Origin: Euonymus europaeus
Taxonomy: Eukaryota > Streptophyta > Magnoliopsida > Celastrales > Celastraceae
Direction: 5' to 3'
Length of the DNA stretch: 64,000 bases
Assembly: GCA_963580455.1 (NCBI GenBank)
Contig: OY756962.1
Span: forward strand, 19,548,001 to 19,612,000
The notes beneath the pieces are model-generated. The model did no database searches and had not been told where the DNA came from. It saw nothing but the letters and a program-made list of their open reading frames with translations. How positions within the stretch are numbered: the first letter of the stretch is position 1; every line of letters begins with the position of its first letter. Below are positions 22,408 to 33,021 of this stretch, piece after piece. A program made the position numbers and the translations under genes.

Positions 22408-24018
22408 CAATTAAAATTCCAAAACCTAATATTAACCATCATACGCGACCCTTTTAATCAACTTGTTTTGACTTATTAAGTTTGCAAGCCCAGCTCATTC
22501 TTTAGTAAACAGTTTCTCATTTCAATTCAAACACAATTCAGATTAGCTAAATGGCTCTTACAAATATAAATCAGATTGATTCACCCATGGAATTAACACA
22601 TCTGCTCATATAATGTAAGCAGGTTTCAAATGTTTAAGGCCCAGCTAACCAAACTTTTAAAAAACAATTACCAAACATACACTAAACAGAACCATGAGAC
22701 AGAATAATCATCTAAATACAGCAACCCAAAAACAATGATGAAAATAGGCATTTGCCTTTGTTATTTGTGGTAACTTGTACACATATGCTTGAACTTACAC
22801 ATCCATTTATGAAACTAAATCAAAGGCAATAGAGCATATCACCACATGGTACCGAATTTACAATTTCAAGCTTTCCTAACCAACTCAATAACATATTCAA
22901 ATGTATCATCACCATTGTGTTTTCCAATCACAGAAACAACAAAAGAACAGGCATATTATGAATTTAATAGATCAAATACAGCATGCACAGACTACCAATA
23001 AGTTTAAACGAAACCCAAAATTTTCATGTACCTTCCCCAATCAAAGCAAACGAATCCCAAATATTTAAGAATCGAAAGGCGATAGAAAACCCTAGAAACT
23101 AAAGGAACCACACAGATAGGAAGAGAAATGATGCTTGTGAGGGCTCAAATCATTCGACCAAAATAGATTACAAAGGAATGTTGGGCACTTGAAGTAAAGA
23201 AAGAAAAAGAACTCGAAATTCCTCAGAAAATCTCTAGAAGAACCACTCGGAATTTCTTTCCCCAAAGAAAAGTCCTACAACAAGAATTTCAAACGGAAAA
23301 ACAAAAAGCAAGGAAGAAAGGAATTCGCCAGAAAGAATCTCCAGAAAAATCGAACTACCAAAGAAAGCAATTCCCAAAACAATCAGATTGAATCCCTAAA
23401 AGGCGAAAGAAAATTCCTTAAAAATTCCCCAGATAAACAAACAGAAGAGAACCCCAAAAATCAAAATCACAAGAAGAAAGAAACGACCCAGAAAACAGAA
23501 CGTTTAGAAAGAAATAAATCCTTCCCGAAACCCCTCTCTTTCTCACAAAATTTCCTCCGAAACTTTCCCAGAAAAACCTGATTTGCAACAGAGAAATAAG
23601 AAGAAAAAGAAATCCCAGCCAAAAATCTTCTCCCTGAAACCCTATCCCTCAAAAAAATTGAAATCAAAAGAATGAAGAAAACCCTCCAAAATCTCCTCTC
23701 TAATGTCGATCTGCCATACCCTTTTATACTACCAAAACCGAAACAAAATTCCCCAAAATCAACCTGTGCGGCTCTTAACGTCAACCTAACTTCTTTTCGT
23801 TTGAATTTCAGTACCCTCTCTCTCCTTTTTCAAACTCAGGCACGCCCTCTGTTTTCTTCCCGTTCTCTTCCCGTTGGCGCACTCTTTCTCCTTTGTTTCT
23901 TCCCGTTTTCTTCTCTTCCTGTCTTTGGCAACCCTTCATAGGGTTAATGCTTTTGGGCTGGGCCGGGCCATGTTTTAAAGTTTTTGGGCCTAAATTAATG
24001 GGACAAACGGGCGTGCTA
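22408..24018 (-). repeat. element B left (3') LTR, inner part, truncated
   Basis: Aligns with about 31123-32736 in the right LTR at a few percent difference. Similarity stops abruptly at 24018, leaving no counterpart for 32737-33021. Confidence 0.85.
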
Positions 24019-24026
24019 ATTTTTAT

Positions 24027-24170
24027 AAAATGCTCGGGATCACTAGGGTCATTCCCGACTTAACTCATTTTTCTTATAAAGATGCTCGGGATCACTAGGG
24101 TCATTCCCGGCTTGGCTCATTTTTCTTAAAGATGCTCAGGATCACTAGGGCCATTCCCGGCTTGGCTTTC
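24027..24170. repeat. short tandem repeat, three units of about 50 bp
   Basis: Three units containing GCTCGGGATCACTAGGG followed by TCATTCCCG and TCATTTTTCTTA. Directly after it, 24181-24420 has looser TTTAATCTGCCATGAAAG-type repeats. Confidence 0.8.
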
Positions 24171-24420
24171 AATTTTAATCCATGACAATAGGTTTAATCT
24201 ATCATGAAAGCATAAGAGCTTTAATCTGCCTTGAAAGATCATTTTAATCCACAAATACTTTTAATTCACAACTTTAATCCCAATAGTGACTTTAATCTGC
24301 CATGAAAGCATAATAGCTTTAATCTGCCATGAAAGACCATTTTAATCCACAAATAAATTTAATCCGAATCCCGATGACGAAAGGTGTTTTTCATCCAAAA
24401 AATATTTTAATCCAAAAAAT

Positions 24421-26940
24421 AACCTGGAATTTGATCTCAAAAGTTTAAAAAGCCTTTTAATATGAAAACATGTTAATTGAAATAACGAAATTGGGTTCAT
24501 GAAAATCTCAAAATGATTGATGCATATGTATAAGAATATGATGATAAAGTCCGGTGCCACACTATACAGTTGCGCAATCGATATTCACATTTTATTGTAT
24601 CCCTTTCTGCTCCAGTCTTTGATCAACGTATTATTTCTGATAATTTATTCATATATTCCATTTGACTCTGTTTAAATAAACTTAGTAATATACCATAAGT
24701 TGATACTTTTTCCGAAAACAAAACCATGTCATACGTGCAATACTCAATCCCCACTCTTCTCCTTGGACTCTCTTTAAAAGACATGGACTTTTAATTTCCA
24801 TAAATCTTCTTATCTTTAAAAAGTCACGAACCTTTTATTTTCTCCAAAAACGGATTCGGTTCACAGTTTTCAAGGGGTTTTAGACTTATTTTTCAAAAGC
24901 TGAATCATGGATCCGGACAAAATTTTCCTCTGTTCTTGGGCGCCCCGAGATTTCTTCGAATTCCTACAACTCTATATTACTACCCGTGACTCGACAACTT
25001 TACCTGTGATTGTCGGTTTTCTAAAAAAGCAGATATAGAAATTACCATAAAGGTGTAGATAGGAGTCACTCTAAAAAGTGATAATGAGCTGTCATTACTG
25101 ACATCCCATCACTAGCCTTCCTCACTGTCATCATTATGTTTTTTCATCCCCATATTTTATTTCTTCTTCTCCTTTTTATTGGTCGTACCGCACTACTCTC
25201 ACAATTATTGCTCACCCATCACCGGTCCGTCCATCACCAGTCTCACCATCCCAATCCTCAACATTATTTGTTCATCATTCTGAACTCGTCCAAAGCGATT
25301 CTTCTTCAGATCCCAGTCGACTTGTTTGAGGTTAGGGTTCCGTTTTGATTTAGTCAGGATTTCTGTAATTTTGAATTCTTGGTGTCTAGTGATTTCGCTT
25401 GTTTTATAGATTAATGCATTTAGGCTTCGTATATGTGTTTGTTTATGATGGATTCAATTGAAAATCTGTATTTTGTTATCGAACTAAAGACTCAAGAAAC
25501 ACAGCCCAGAAAATAGAAGGCATAATGGATTTCAGAATTTCCCAACACCAGAAAAAGCAAGAAGAAGAAATCCAAAAAAAAAAATCCAGAAAATCTCCAG
25601 AGGAAACCCGATCCAGACTCACAATTTTGCTCTTTTTCTGGAATTTTTCCTTTCCTTCATTGAACCCCTGGTGTCTCTTCATCTCATTTTCTTCTTCCAG
25701 CAGCACTAGCTTTTGTTTCCATTTCTTCTTTGCAGGGTTAGTTCAAAAATCTTGGGTTAGGTCTAAAACATTTAGTTTAATTAAAAGGCTTGGGTCGGCT
25801 TTAAACGTTAGTCCAAATTTGTCTTAATGATTTCTCTGATTGGGCCTATTCATTGGGCTTAAGTGACTGGTTTTGTATGCTTGTTGAGGTAATGGTTTGG
25901 GCTAGTATGCACTATACGGGTTGGTTTATGTAAATTCCTCGAGGGTTGTATAATTTGTTATTTGATATTGTGTTTCTTAATTTGAAAACAAAATCGAGCC
26001 TAATGCATACGGGTTAGCTTAGTTGTTGGATATGTGCGATGGATAGAGACATTTGGGTTTTAAATTCCTAATCAACGGATTCTGTGCTAATACATTCGGA
26101 TTTTTTTATTTTATTTTATGTAATCCCGACCTATTCGTGTGTCCTATTTGGAAATTTGAAATTTATTGTGAGTTATTGTTTTAACCTATTTTATATACAA
26201 TATTTGGACTCTAGGATTGATTCTTAATAGTGATTAAATTTGAAATGTTCGCAGTTGTTGCCCAGTGGGAATTTCCTCTTGATCGGAAGAATGATGGATT
26301 TATTTCTGATGATGTTTTTAGTGTCCGTTCTAATATTACTCTTTTATGTGTATTTGATCCTTCAATTAGTGTAATTGATTTAGTTGTTTGGCATGTAATA
26401 TTCGGACGTTTATTATCTGAATAAAGTTGTGTGGTAATGTACACTATTTTCATTTGAAAGGTCATGGATTGGTTTTTATTTATTTATTGTCATTATGACT
26501 TATATCGGTGCTACCTAGTTTTTGGAGAAGTCCTTAATTTATATTCCCAAATTATACTCGAATGTCACAAGCGATTATTTCAAAAACCAAATCCATTTAT
26601 CAACATGACAATAAAAAAAATCCAAGAATTAACACAGGTCGATATTTTTGGGGATAATCACCAAAACTGCCCCAGTTTTGGTGTGCACTCACTAATCGAA
26701 TCCAACTCACATAAGGTTGCTTTAAGTCTTCTGCATCCGCCAATAATTTTTTTTTCTTGTCAACTTATTGCAACCCTTTGTGGATGAAATACGCGACACA
26801 CCAAAAACTGCCCCAGTTTTGGTGCGTGGTCAATTGACTTATATTAAATCCAAACCTCATGTTAGCTAATCATCTTCTTCCTTGAGCTGAATTGTTGTGG
26901 GGTGAATATGCATGATAACGAATGGGACGCACGGATACAT
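24421..26940. other. element B internal region, no gene recognised
   Basis: AT-rich with several T-rich and CT-rich stretches. Open frames here (such as 25136-25348 and 25525-25827) are Phe/Ser/Leu-rich and look like chance products. Two copies of a palindrome sit at 26659-26683 and about 26797-26824. No gag or pol motif was found in either strand. Confidence 0.45.
26882..26932. repeat. 51-bp direct repeat, copy left of the 148-codon ORF
   Basis: Contains TGATAACGAATGGGACGCAC and matches 28219-28267, which contains TGATAACGAATGGAACGCAC. The two copies bracket the ORF and its upstream region. Confidence 0.7.
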
Positions 26941-26951
26941 AAAACATTAGT

Positions 26952-27398
26952 TTAAAATTCATTAACCCATTCTTTGGGTTCATCCTCAAATTCATCCCAA
27001 AAATCATTGAGATCGTTATTAATGGGATCATCAAACTCTAAGGCTTCTTCATCCTTAATAAATTTATTGATAAAATCATCCACGTGATCAGTAATAAGAT
27101 CAAATAAAATTTGATCACGGATTTGAGAAAATAGTGCCATTTCAAGAATGTGCTTGCGTAGATCGAATGGTAAATTAAAATAATGAAATATACGCAAACA
27201 TTCTATTTTGACAGAATCAGCATTTAAAATAGGATAACTCCAAGAACGCTCAAAATCATCCCAATAATGAATGACAACATTAATCTGTTCATTTTCTAAT
27301 TCAAGATAAAGATGATCGAGTTCTTTTTTGGAAGAATGATTGTCAAAGATGGGGTTTGAAAACCTTTGTAGAATATATGGAAGTGAAGCGGATGCCAT
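26952..27398 (-). CDS. 148-residue protein of unknown function inside element B
   Basis: Begins MASASLPYILQRF and ends with an acidic, aromatic tail (DDPINNDLNDFWDEFEDE, then KEWVNEF). It is in the sense direction of element B, between its primer site and its 3' LTR. The middle is mixed helical-looking sequence (SVKIECLRIFHYFNLPF). I see no zinc knuckle, protease, RT or known fold, and no transmembrane segment or signal peptide. A TATA-like CCTATATATATTCCCC lies about 365 bp upstream (27761-27776), preceded by a tandem-repeat block. It could be an accessory ORF, a transduced host exon, or chance; its balanced amino-acid use argues mildly against chance. Confidence 0.45.
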   Translation of the reverse strand: MASASLPYILQRFSNPIFDNHSSKKELDHLYLELENEQINVVIHYWDDFERSWSYPILNADSVKIECLRIFHYFNLPFDLRKHILEMALFSQIRDQILFDLITDHVDDFINKFIKDEEALEFDDPINNDLNDFWDEFEDEPKEWVNEF

Positions 27399-27760
27399 TT
27401 AGACACGAGAGAACCAAGTAGGAGGACTTCAATGCAGGAACGTGAGTGAAATCAAGAGCAAAACATCAAGTATTTATGTGATGACGGTGATACCTGTGCG
27501 ACAGTGATATTGGGTGGGATATAAGCGACAGTCGGCGGAGATAGTGAGATGAGGTGATGCTCAGATAATCGTTGTTTAGTAGAAGGTGGCGATGAATGAA
27601 GAAGATGAACTGTCTTCAATTTCCTAACCAAAAGCCCCAATTCTTTCCTATCAAGACTCACGACCAATTCTCTCTTTTTTCTCCAATATCTGCTCTCCAA
27701 AAGTTTCTGATTTTTTCTCCCTCCCAGGCCTCCAAAGGATCCTTCCCCCTTTTCCAGAAA

Positions 27761-27776
27761 GGGGAATATATATAGG
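27761..27776 (-). promoter_or_regulatory. TATA-like box upstream of the 148-codon ORF
   Basis: Minus strand CCTATATATATTCCCC, about 365 bp before the ATG at 27398. Plausible plant core promoter by sequence only. Confidence 0.35.
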
Positions 27777-27841
27777 ATGATAAGGATGAAGTTGAGAGTT
27801 ATTTTAGATTTTGAAGTATAGACAAAAAGAAAAGAGGAGTG

Positions 27842-28025
27842 GAAAAAATGTGTGGGTTGGTGTTGAAAAATGAATAAAGAAAAGAAGAGATGTGGAAAAA
27901 TGTGTGGGTAGGTGTTGAAAAATAAATAAAGAGAAAGAGGTGTTGAAAAATGTGTGGGTTGTTGTTGAAAAATGAATAAAGAGGAGAGAGGTATTGAAAA
28001 ATGTGAGAGTTGTCGTTGAAATAAA
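27842..28025. repeat. tandem repeat, about four units of 55 bp
   Basis: Units of the form TGTGTGGGTTGGTGTTGAAA followed by AATGAATAAAGA and GAGAG. Lies upstream (minus sense) of the TATA-like box, as subterminal or U3-type repeats often do. Confidence 0.8.
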
Positions 28026-28218
28026 AATAATTATAATGGAGTTAGTATTTGAAAAATGGGGTGGGCTTTTGTTTGAGTTTTGGATTGGGCTTGATTTTCT
28101 ATTATGAATATGGTTTGGGTTGGGTTTGTTTTTGAGTTATGAATTTGGGGTAAATTTGGTTTGGACAAAAATCGGGGTAATGATTTGGGTTCAAGTTAAG
28201 TAATGGGTCAGGCTTTTT

Positions 28219-28295
28219 CTTTGGGCTGAATCGTTCTCGGGTGAAATACGTGATAACGAATGGAACGCACCAAAAACTGCTCCAGTTTTTGTGCG
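28219..28295. repeat. second direct-repeat copy with third palindrome
   Basis: Matches 26882-26932 and runs into an inverted repeat at 28266-28295 (CGCACCAAAAACTG / CAGTTTTTGTGCG). Related palindromes are at 26659-26683 and 26797-26824. Confidence 0.7.
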
Positions 28296-29734
28296 AATTT
28301 CAAATTAGTGTCGTCAAACCTAAACACTACAAAGTCTATTGTGCACTTATGACCATATCAATACGAGACAAATTGACGACCCGTTCTGAGACCGTTCACA
28401 ATCCAACAAACTCATGTCTCAACTATCCTTCTCCAAATAATCGGGAGTTTAACTTGCATCTGAATCGAAGGATTTGTTTTATTTTATATTTTCCTTTATC
28501 AGCAATCTACTTCATTAACAGGCTGAGCTGTACTTTTAGTTTTGCTACTTCGAGACTCAGTTAGTGCTTGCATTCTATCGGTTCCATTATTGCGGTGAGT
28601 CGCGATTGCGAGCGAGTGTTATAGTGGTGGCCGTGACTTTATGTTTCTGTAATTTAAAAAACCTTGTCATGTGCATATGAAAACTTTTATCAGATTTAAA
28701 GGATGAGAAAATATGATGAATAATGAAAAATGCGTGATGATGGGAATCTTGAACCATATCGAATTTTGAGAAATTATCCATAATCTATAGCGTCTTAACA
28801 TAAAATTTCTTAATACATCTCATCAGTTTCAACATTTATGAGCAAATACTACTCCTTCGACTCAACTGACACAGTACTATTTCTTACGTCCATGGCTTCT
28901 AGATAATGGCTCAATTTCGATAGTGCTCAAGATTCTCATGTATGCAATGCAAATTAAAAATAATGTAAAAAGTGAACAAGATCAAGAATATATACAAAAA
29001 TATATGTGCAAACAAAAACAATGTGTATAAAAACTCCGTATGTACATCAAAACATCTCACATATGTACAAAAACAGAACCATGTATATACAATAAAGTAA
29101 AACCTCCTATAGATAAAAAGATAAAATCGTGTATGTACAAGCAACACAACACAACACATGTATATATACAATAAAACAAATCATATATACAAACTAAATA
29201 GAATCACGTATATACAAACACAACAGCAATATGTACCACACAGTAAGGTTAGAAGTAGTTTCCTGTGTCCTTATAACTTTATGGTCGTTGGCTATGGACA
29301 ATCTAGGTTCTCGACTTATTCCCCCGCCAGTATCCATTGATGGAATAACATGGGTCCCCCTTAATAAAGGAGTGGGTCGAGTGAGGATTTTTCGCGAGCC
29401 TGCACGGGGATTGAAATCCCTCGAAGGTCTCGTTTACTTCATCCTCTCCTAAGGGTTTTGATCCCAAGTTGTTGGACTCATGAAAATGTATCGTGCACAA
29501 TGTGTGAGGACAATAATATAAAAAGCCCAAAAACATATCAACAATCAACACATTTTTTTAAAAATAAATAATAATAGGAACATATCAATCAAAATTTAGG
29601 GAAATAAAACATAAAATATATTTAATTAAAAACAACAAAATCAAATAATGAGATAAGTAAAATTAAATTTAATTGGCCCAACTCACTAGTTTTTTTTATT
29701 TTAAAAAGAGATATATTCACATTTAAAAACTAGT
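28296..29734. other. element B leader region, no gene recognised
   Basis: Sequence between the ORF block and the primer site. Holds an AC/AT-rich low-complexity stretch (28940-29230) and a more balanced stretch 29265-29455. No coding frame with family support. Confidence 0.4.
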
Positions 29735-29754
29735 GGTCCCTAGCAGAGTCGCCA
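29735..29754 (-). promoter_or_regulatory. element B primer-binding site, tRNA-Arg-like
   Basis: Minus strand TGGCGACTCTGCTAGGGACC, two bases inside the 5' LTR end. It is the form I associate with tRNA-Arg priming in Tat/Ogre elements, not the tRNA-Met type of A, C and the intact element. Confidence 0.7.
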
Positions 29755-29756
29755 GT

Positions 29757-32700
29757 CGTCGCAACCGGTTTTGCGAAAGGGAATTTAAAAGAGAGGCCAC
29801 CAATTGTAATAGGTGCAATTGGTCACCATAAAAATAATTTGGTCTGCGAAAATTCTGAAAAAATGGGTAAGTGAGTTTGTTACGTATGGGGAAGGTGTGA
29901 GGCATCCTACAACGTTTGTTTTAAAACAGTTGCCAATTTAACTTTCATTATCGCATTAAATGATTTTTTAAGAAAAATTAATTATGACAAGAATCATATA
30001 TAGAGTAAAATAATTATAAAAAAATATATTGAAATAGGATAAAAATAAGTTTGATAAAAACTATATTAAAATTGAATAAAATAATTTTAGGAAACATAAA
30101 AATTATATTGAAAGTCTAATATTGAGGTTCACAGAATTTTTCCATCCAATGGTCCAATTTATTGGAAGTACTCTCACCTCAAGAATCTTTCCGAGGGTGC
30201 ATCCGATGCATACCCCAAATCGATTTCATCGTATGTAAAGACTTTCGATATAATTTTTATACACCACGAAAATATACAATATAAATATTAGAAAAGCATA
30301 AAATATAAAAATAAAAATAAAAATAAAACGAAAATAGAAATAAAAGATAAAATAAAAATGAAATAAAAAAATAAAAAAATAAAACGAAAATAAAATTAAA
30401 AGATAAAAATAAAAAATGATAATAAAAATAAAACGAAAATGAAATAGAAATAAAATTGAAATAGAAATAAAAATAAAATAAAAATAAAAGATAAAATAGA
30501 AATGATAATAAAAATAAAAACAAATAAAAACAAAATTGAAATAAAAATAAAAATAAAACGAAAATAAAATTAAAAGATAAAATAAAAATAAAATAAAAAT
30601 AAAAATAAAAAATAAAATAAAATTAAAATGTTGGGAACCGAGTTTTTGTGGACTATACGATATTGAATTATCGCAAATCCCAATTTAATTATATTAACAC
30701 TTTAGATCATACAATTTACACATAATCACATAGTATGGAAAAACACATCTTAAATAAAACACATCTTCAACATATAATAAAAAAAACACACATAAGAGGG
30801 ACTCGGCTCCCGTTTTTATTTAGGTAATTCATCATTTCAACCATACTATTAAATTAGTATGATTAAAAATATGATTCATTACCGAAAGGATGTTATCATA
30901 TCGAAGGCTCCGCACTTCATTAAATCATTTTTCATCCAATGGTAGGGATTCCATCATTTTCCTCCAGAATCCGATCGAAAACATCCAATGCTATCCGATC
31001 CGTTCCGTCGTCGGACCAATTTATCAATCATTTATCATACAATAAATTATGGATTACACAAGGTACTCTAAGCCCCTTACAAATCTAAGCCCAAGTATCA
31101 CCCATAACCCTGGCCCAGCACTCAATTAAAATTCCAAAACCTAATATTAACCATCATACGAAACCCTTTTAATCAACTTGTTTTGACTTATTAAGTTTGC
31201 AAGCCCTACCCATTCTTTAGTAAACAATTTCTCATTTCAATTCAAACACAATTCAGATTAGCTAAATGGCTCTTACAAATATAAATCAGATTGATTCACC
31301 CATGGAATTAACACATCTGCTCATATAATGTAAGCAGGTTTCAAATGTTTAAGGCACAGCTAACCAAACTTTTAAAAAACAATTACTAAACATACACTAA
31401 ACAGAACCATGAGACAGAATAATCATCTAAATACAGCAACCCAAAAACAATGATGACAACAGGCATTTGCCTTTGTTATTTGTGGTAACCTGTACACATA
31501 TGCTTGAACTTACACATCCATTTATGAAACTAAATCAAAGGCAATAGAGCATATCACCACATGGTACCGAATTTACAATTTCAAGCTTTCCTAACCAACT
31601 CAATAACATATTCAGATGTATCATCACCATTGTGTTTTCCAATCACAGAAACAACAAAAGAACAGGCATATTATGAATTTAATACATCAAATACAGCATG
31701 CACAGACTACCAATAAGTTTAAACGAAACCCAAAATTTTCATGTACCTTCCCCAATCAAAGCAAACAAATCCCAAATATTTAAGAATCGAAAGGCGATAG
31801 AAAACCCTAGAAACTAAAGGAACCACATAGATAGGAAGAGAAATGATGCTTGTGAGGGCTCAAATCACTCGACCAGAATAGATTACAAAGGAATGTTGGG
31901 CACTTGAAGTAAAGAAAGAAAAAGAACTCGAAATTCCTCAGAAAATCTCTAGAAGAACCACTCGGAATTTCTTTCCCCAAAGAAAAGTCCTACAACAAGA
32001 ATTTCAAACGGAAAAACAAAAGGCAAGGAAGAAAGGAATTCGCCAGAAAGAATCTCCAGAAAAACCGAACTACCAAAGAAAGCAATTCCCAAAACAATCA
32101 TATTGAATCCCTAAAAGGCGAAAGAAAATTCCTTAAAAATTCCCCAGATAAACAAACAGAAGAGAACCCCAAAAATCAAAATCACAAGAAGAAAGAAACG
32201 ACCCAGAAAATAGAACGTTTAGAAAGAAATAAATCCTTCCCGAAACCCCTCTCTCTTTCTCTCAAAATTTCCTCCGAAAATTTCTCAGAAAAACCCGATT
32301 TGCAACAGAGAAAGAAGAAGAAAAAGAAATGCCAGCCAAAAATCTTCTCCCTGAAACCTTATCCCTCAAAAAAATTGAAATCAAAAGAAGGAAGAAAACC
32401 CTCCAAAATCTCAGCTCTAATGTCGATTTGCCATACCCTTTTATACTACCAAAACCGAAACAAAATTCCCCAAAATCAACCTGTGCGGCTCTTAACGTCA
32501 ACCTAACTCCCTTTCGTTTGAATTTCAGTACCCTCTCTCTCCTTTTTCAAACTCAGGCACGCCCTCTGTTTTCTTCCCGTTGGCGCACTCTCTCTCCTTT
32601 GTTTCTTCCCGTTTTCTTCTCTTCCTGTCTTTGGCCACCCTTCGTAGGGTTAATGCTTTTGGGCTGGGCCGGGCCATGTTTTAAATTTTTTGGGCCCAAA

Positions 32701-33021
32701 TTAATGGGACAAACAGGCCTGCTAATTTGGGCCATCAATTGGGTTCAAATTGTTTGGTTTAAATTATATGATGGGTCAGGCTTCTTGTTTGAGCTTAAAT
32801 GACTGATCAGGGTAACATTTTAGGTTCCAATTGGGCAAGAAAATTTTAAACATTTAATTTTATCGGGTCAATTAATCGAATCAACTAAATTCGAATTTTA
32901 AATTCGAACCCTAATTTTTGGTCCAAGATTAACTCTAATTCAGCCTATATTTCCGGCTTTATTATTATTTGCATTTTTGGATTTTTCTTGGCTAGTTTTG
33001 AGCCAAAATTGGGGTATAACA
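29757..33021 (-). repeat. element B right (5') LTR (3265 bp), complete
   Basis: Full-length LTR. The outer end reads GGGGTATAACA, so the minus strand begins TGTTATACCCC. The inner terminal dinucleotide has changed (CG at 29757 in place of TG on the plus strand). The AT-rich 30296-30630 tract and the CT-rich 32240-32640 block match the left copy. Open frames inside are shadows of this composition. Confidence 0.9.

Larger units (their letters stand above)
16430..33021 (-). mobile_element. element B: long-LTR retrotransposon with tRNA-Arg-like primer site (Tat-like), no gag-pol seen
   Basis: Right LTR 29757-33021 (3265 bp). Left LTR 16430-17722 plus 22408-24018, itself split by a fold-back element and lacking the last 285 bp or so. 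Minus-strand LTR starts TGTTATACCCCAATTTTGG and ends GGTTGCGACA. Flanks are GCCCT (16425-16429) and GTCCT (33022-33026), a 5-bp duplication with one mismatch. The primer site TGGCGACTCTGCTAGGGACC (29754 down to 29735) is the type I associate with tRNA-Arg in Tat/Ogre elements. The internal 5.7 kb shows no protease, RT or integrase motif, so the element is non-autonomous or heavily deleted. Confidence 0.8.

Noticed and set aside
23467..23941. ORFs in the CT-rich block, and the matching ones at 32262-32802
   Set aside because: They occur at the same place in the two LTRs of element B and show no domain.
25525..25827. 100-codon plus-strand ORF rich in Lys/Gln then Phe/Ser
   Set aside because: Antisense to element B, low complexity, no family resemblance.
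28911..29171. 86-codon Phe/Tyr/Cys-rich ORF
   Set aside because: Translation of an AC/AT-rich simple-sequence stretch.
30257..30523. 88-codon Phe/Tyr/Leu-rich minus-strand ORF resembling a membrane protein
   Set aside because: Translation of the AAAATAAAA low-complexity tract; the other LTR copy does not keep the frame.
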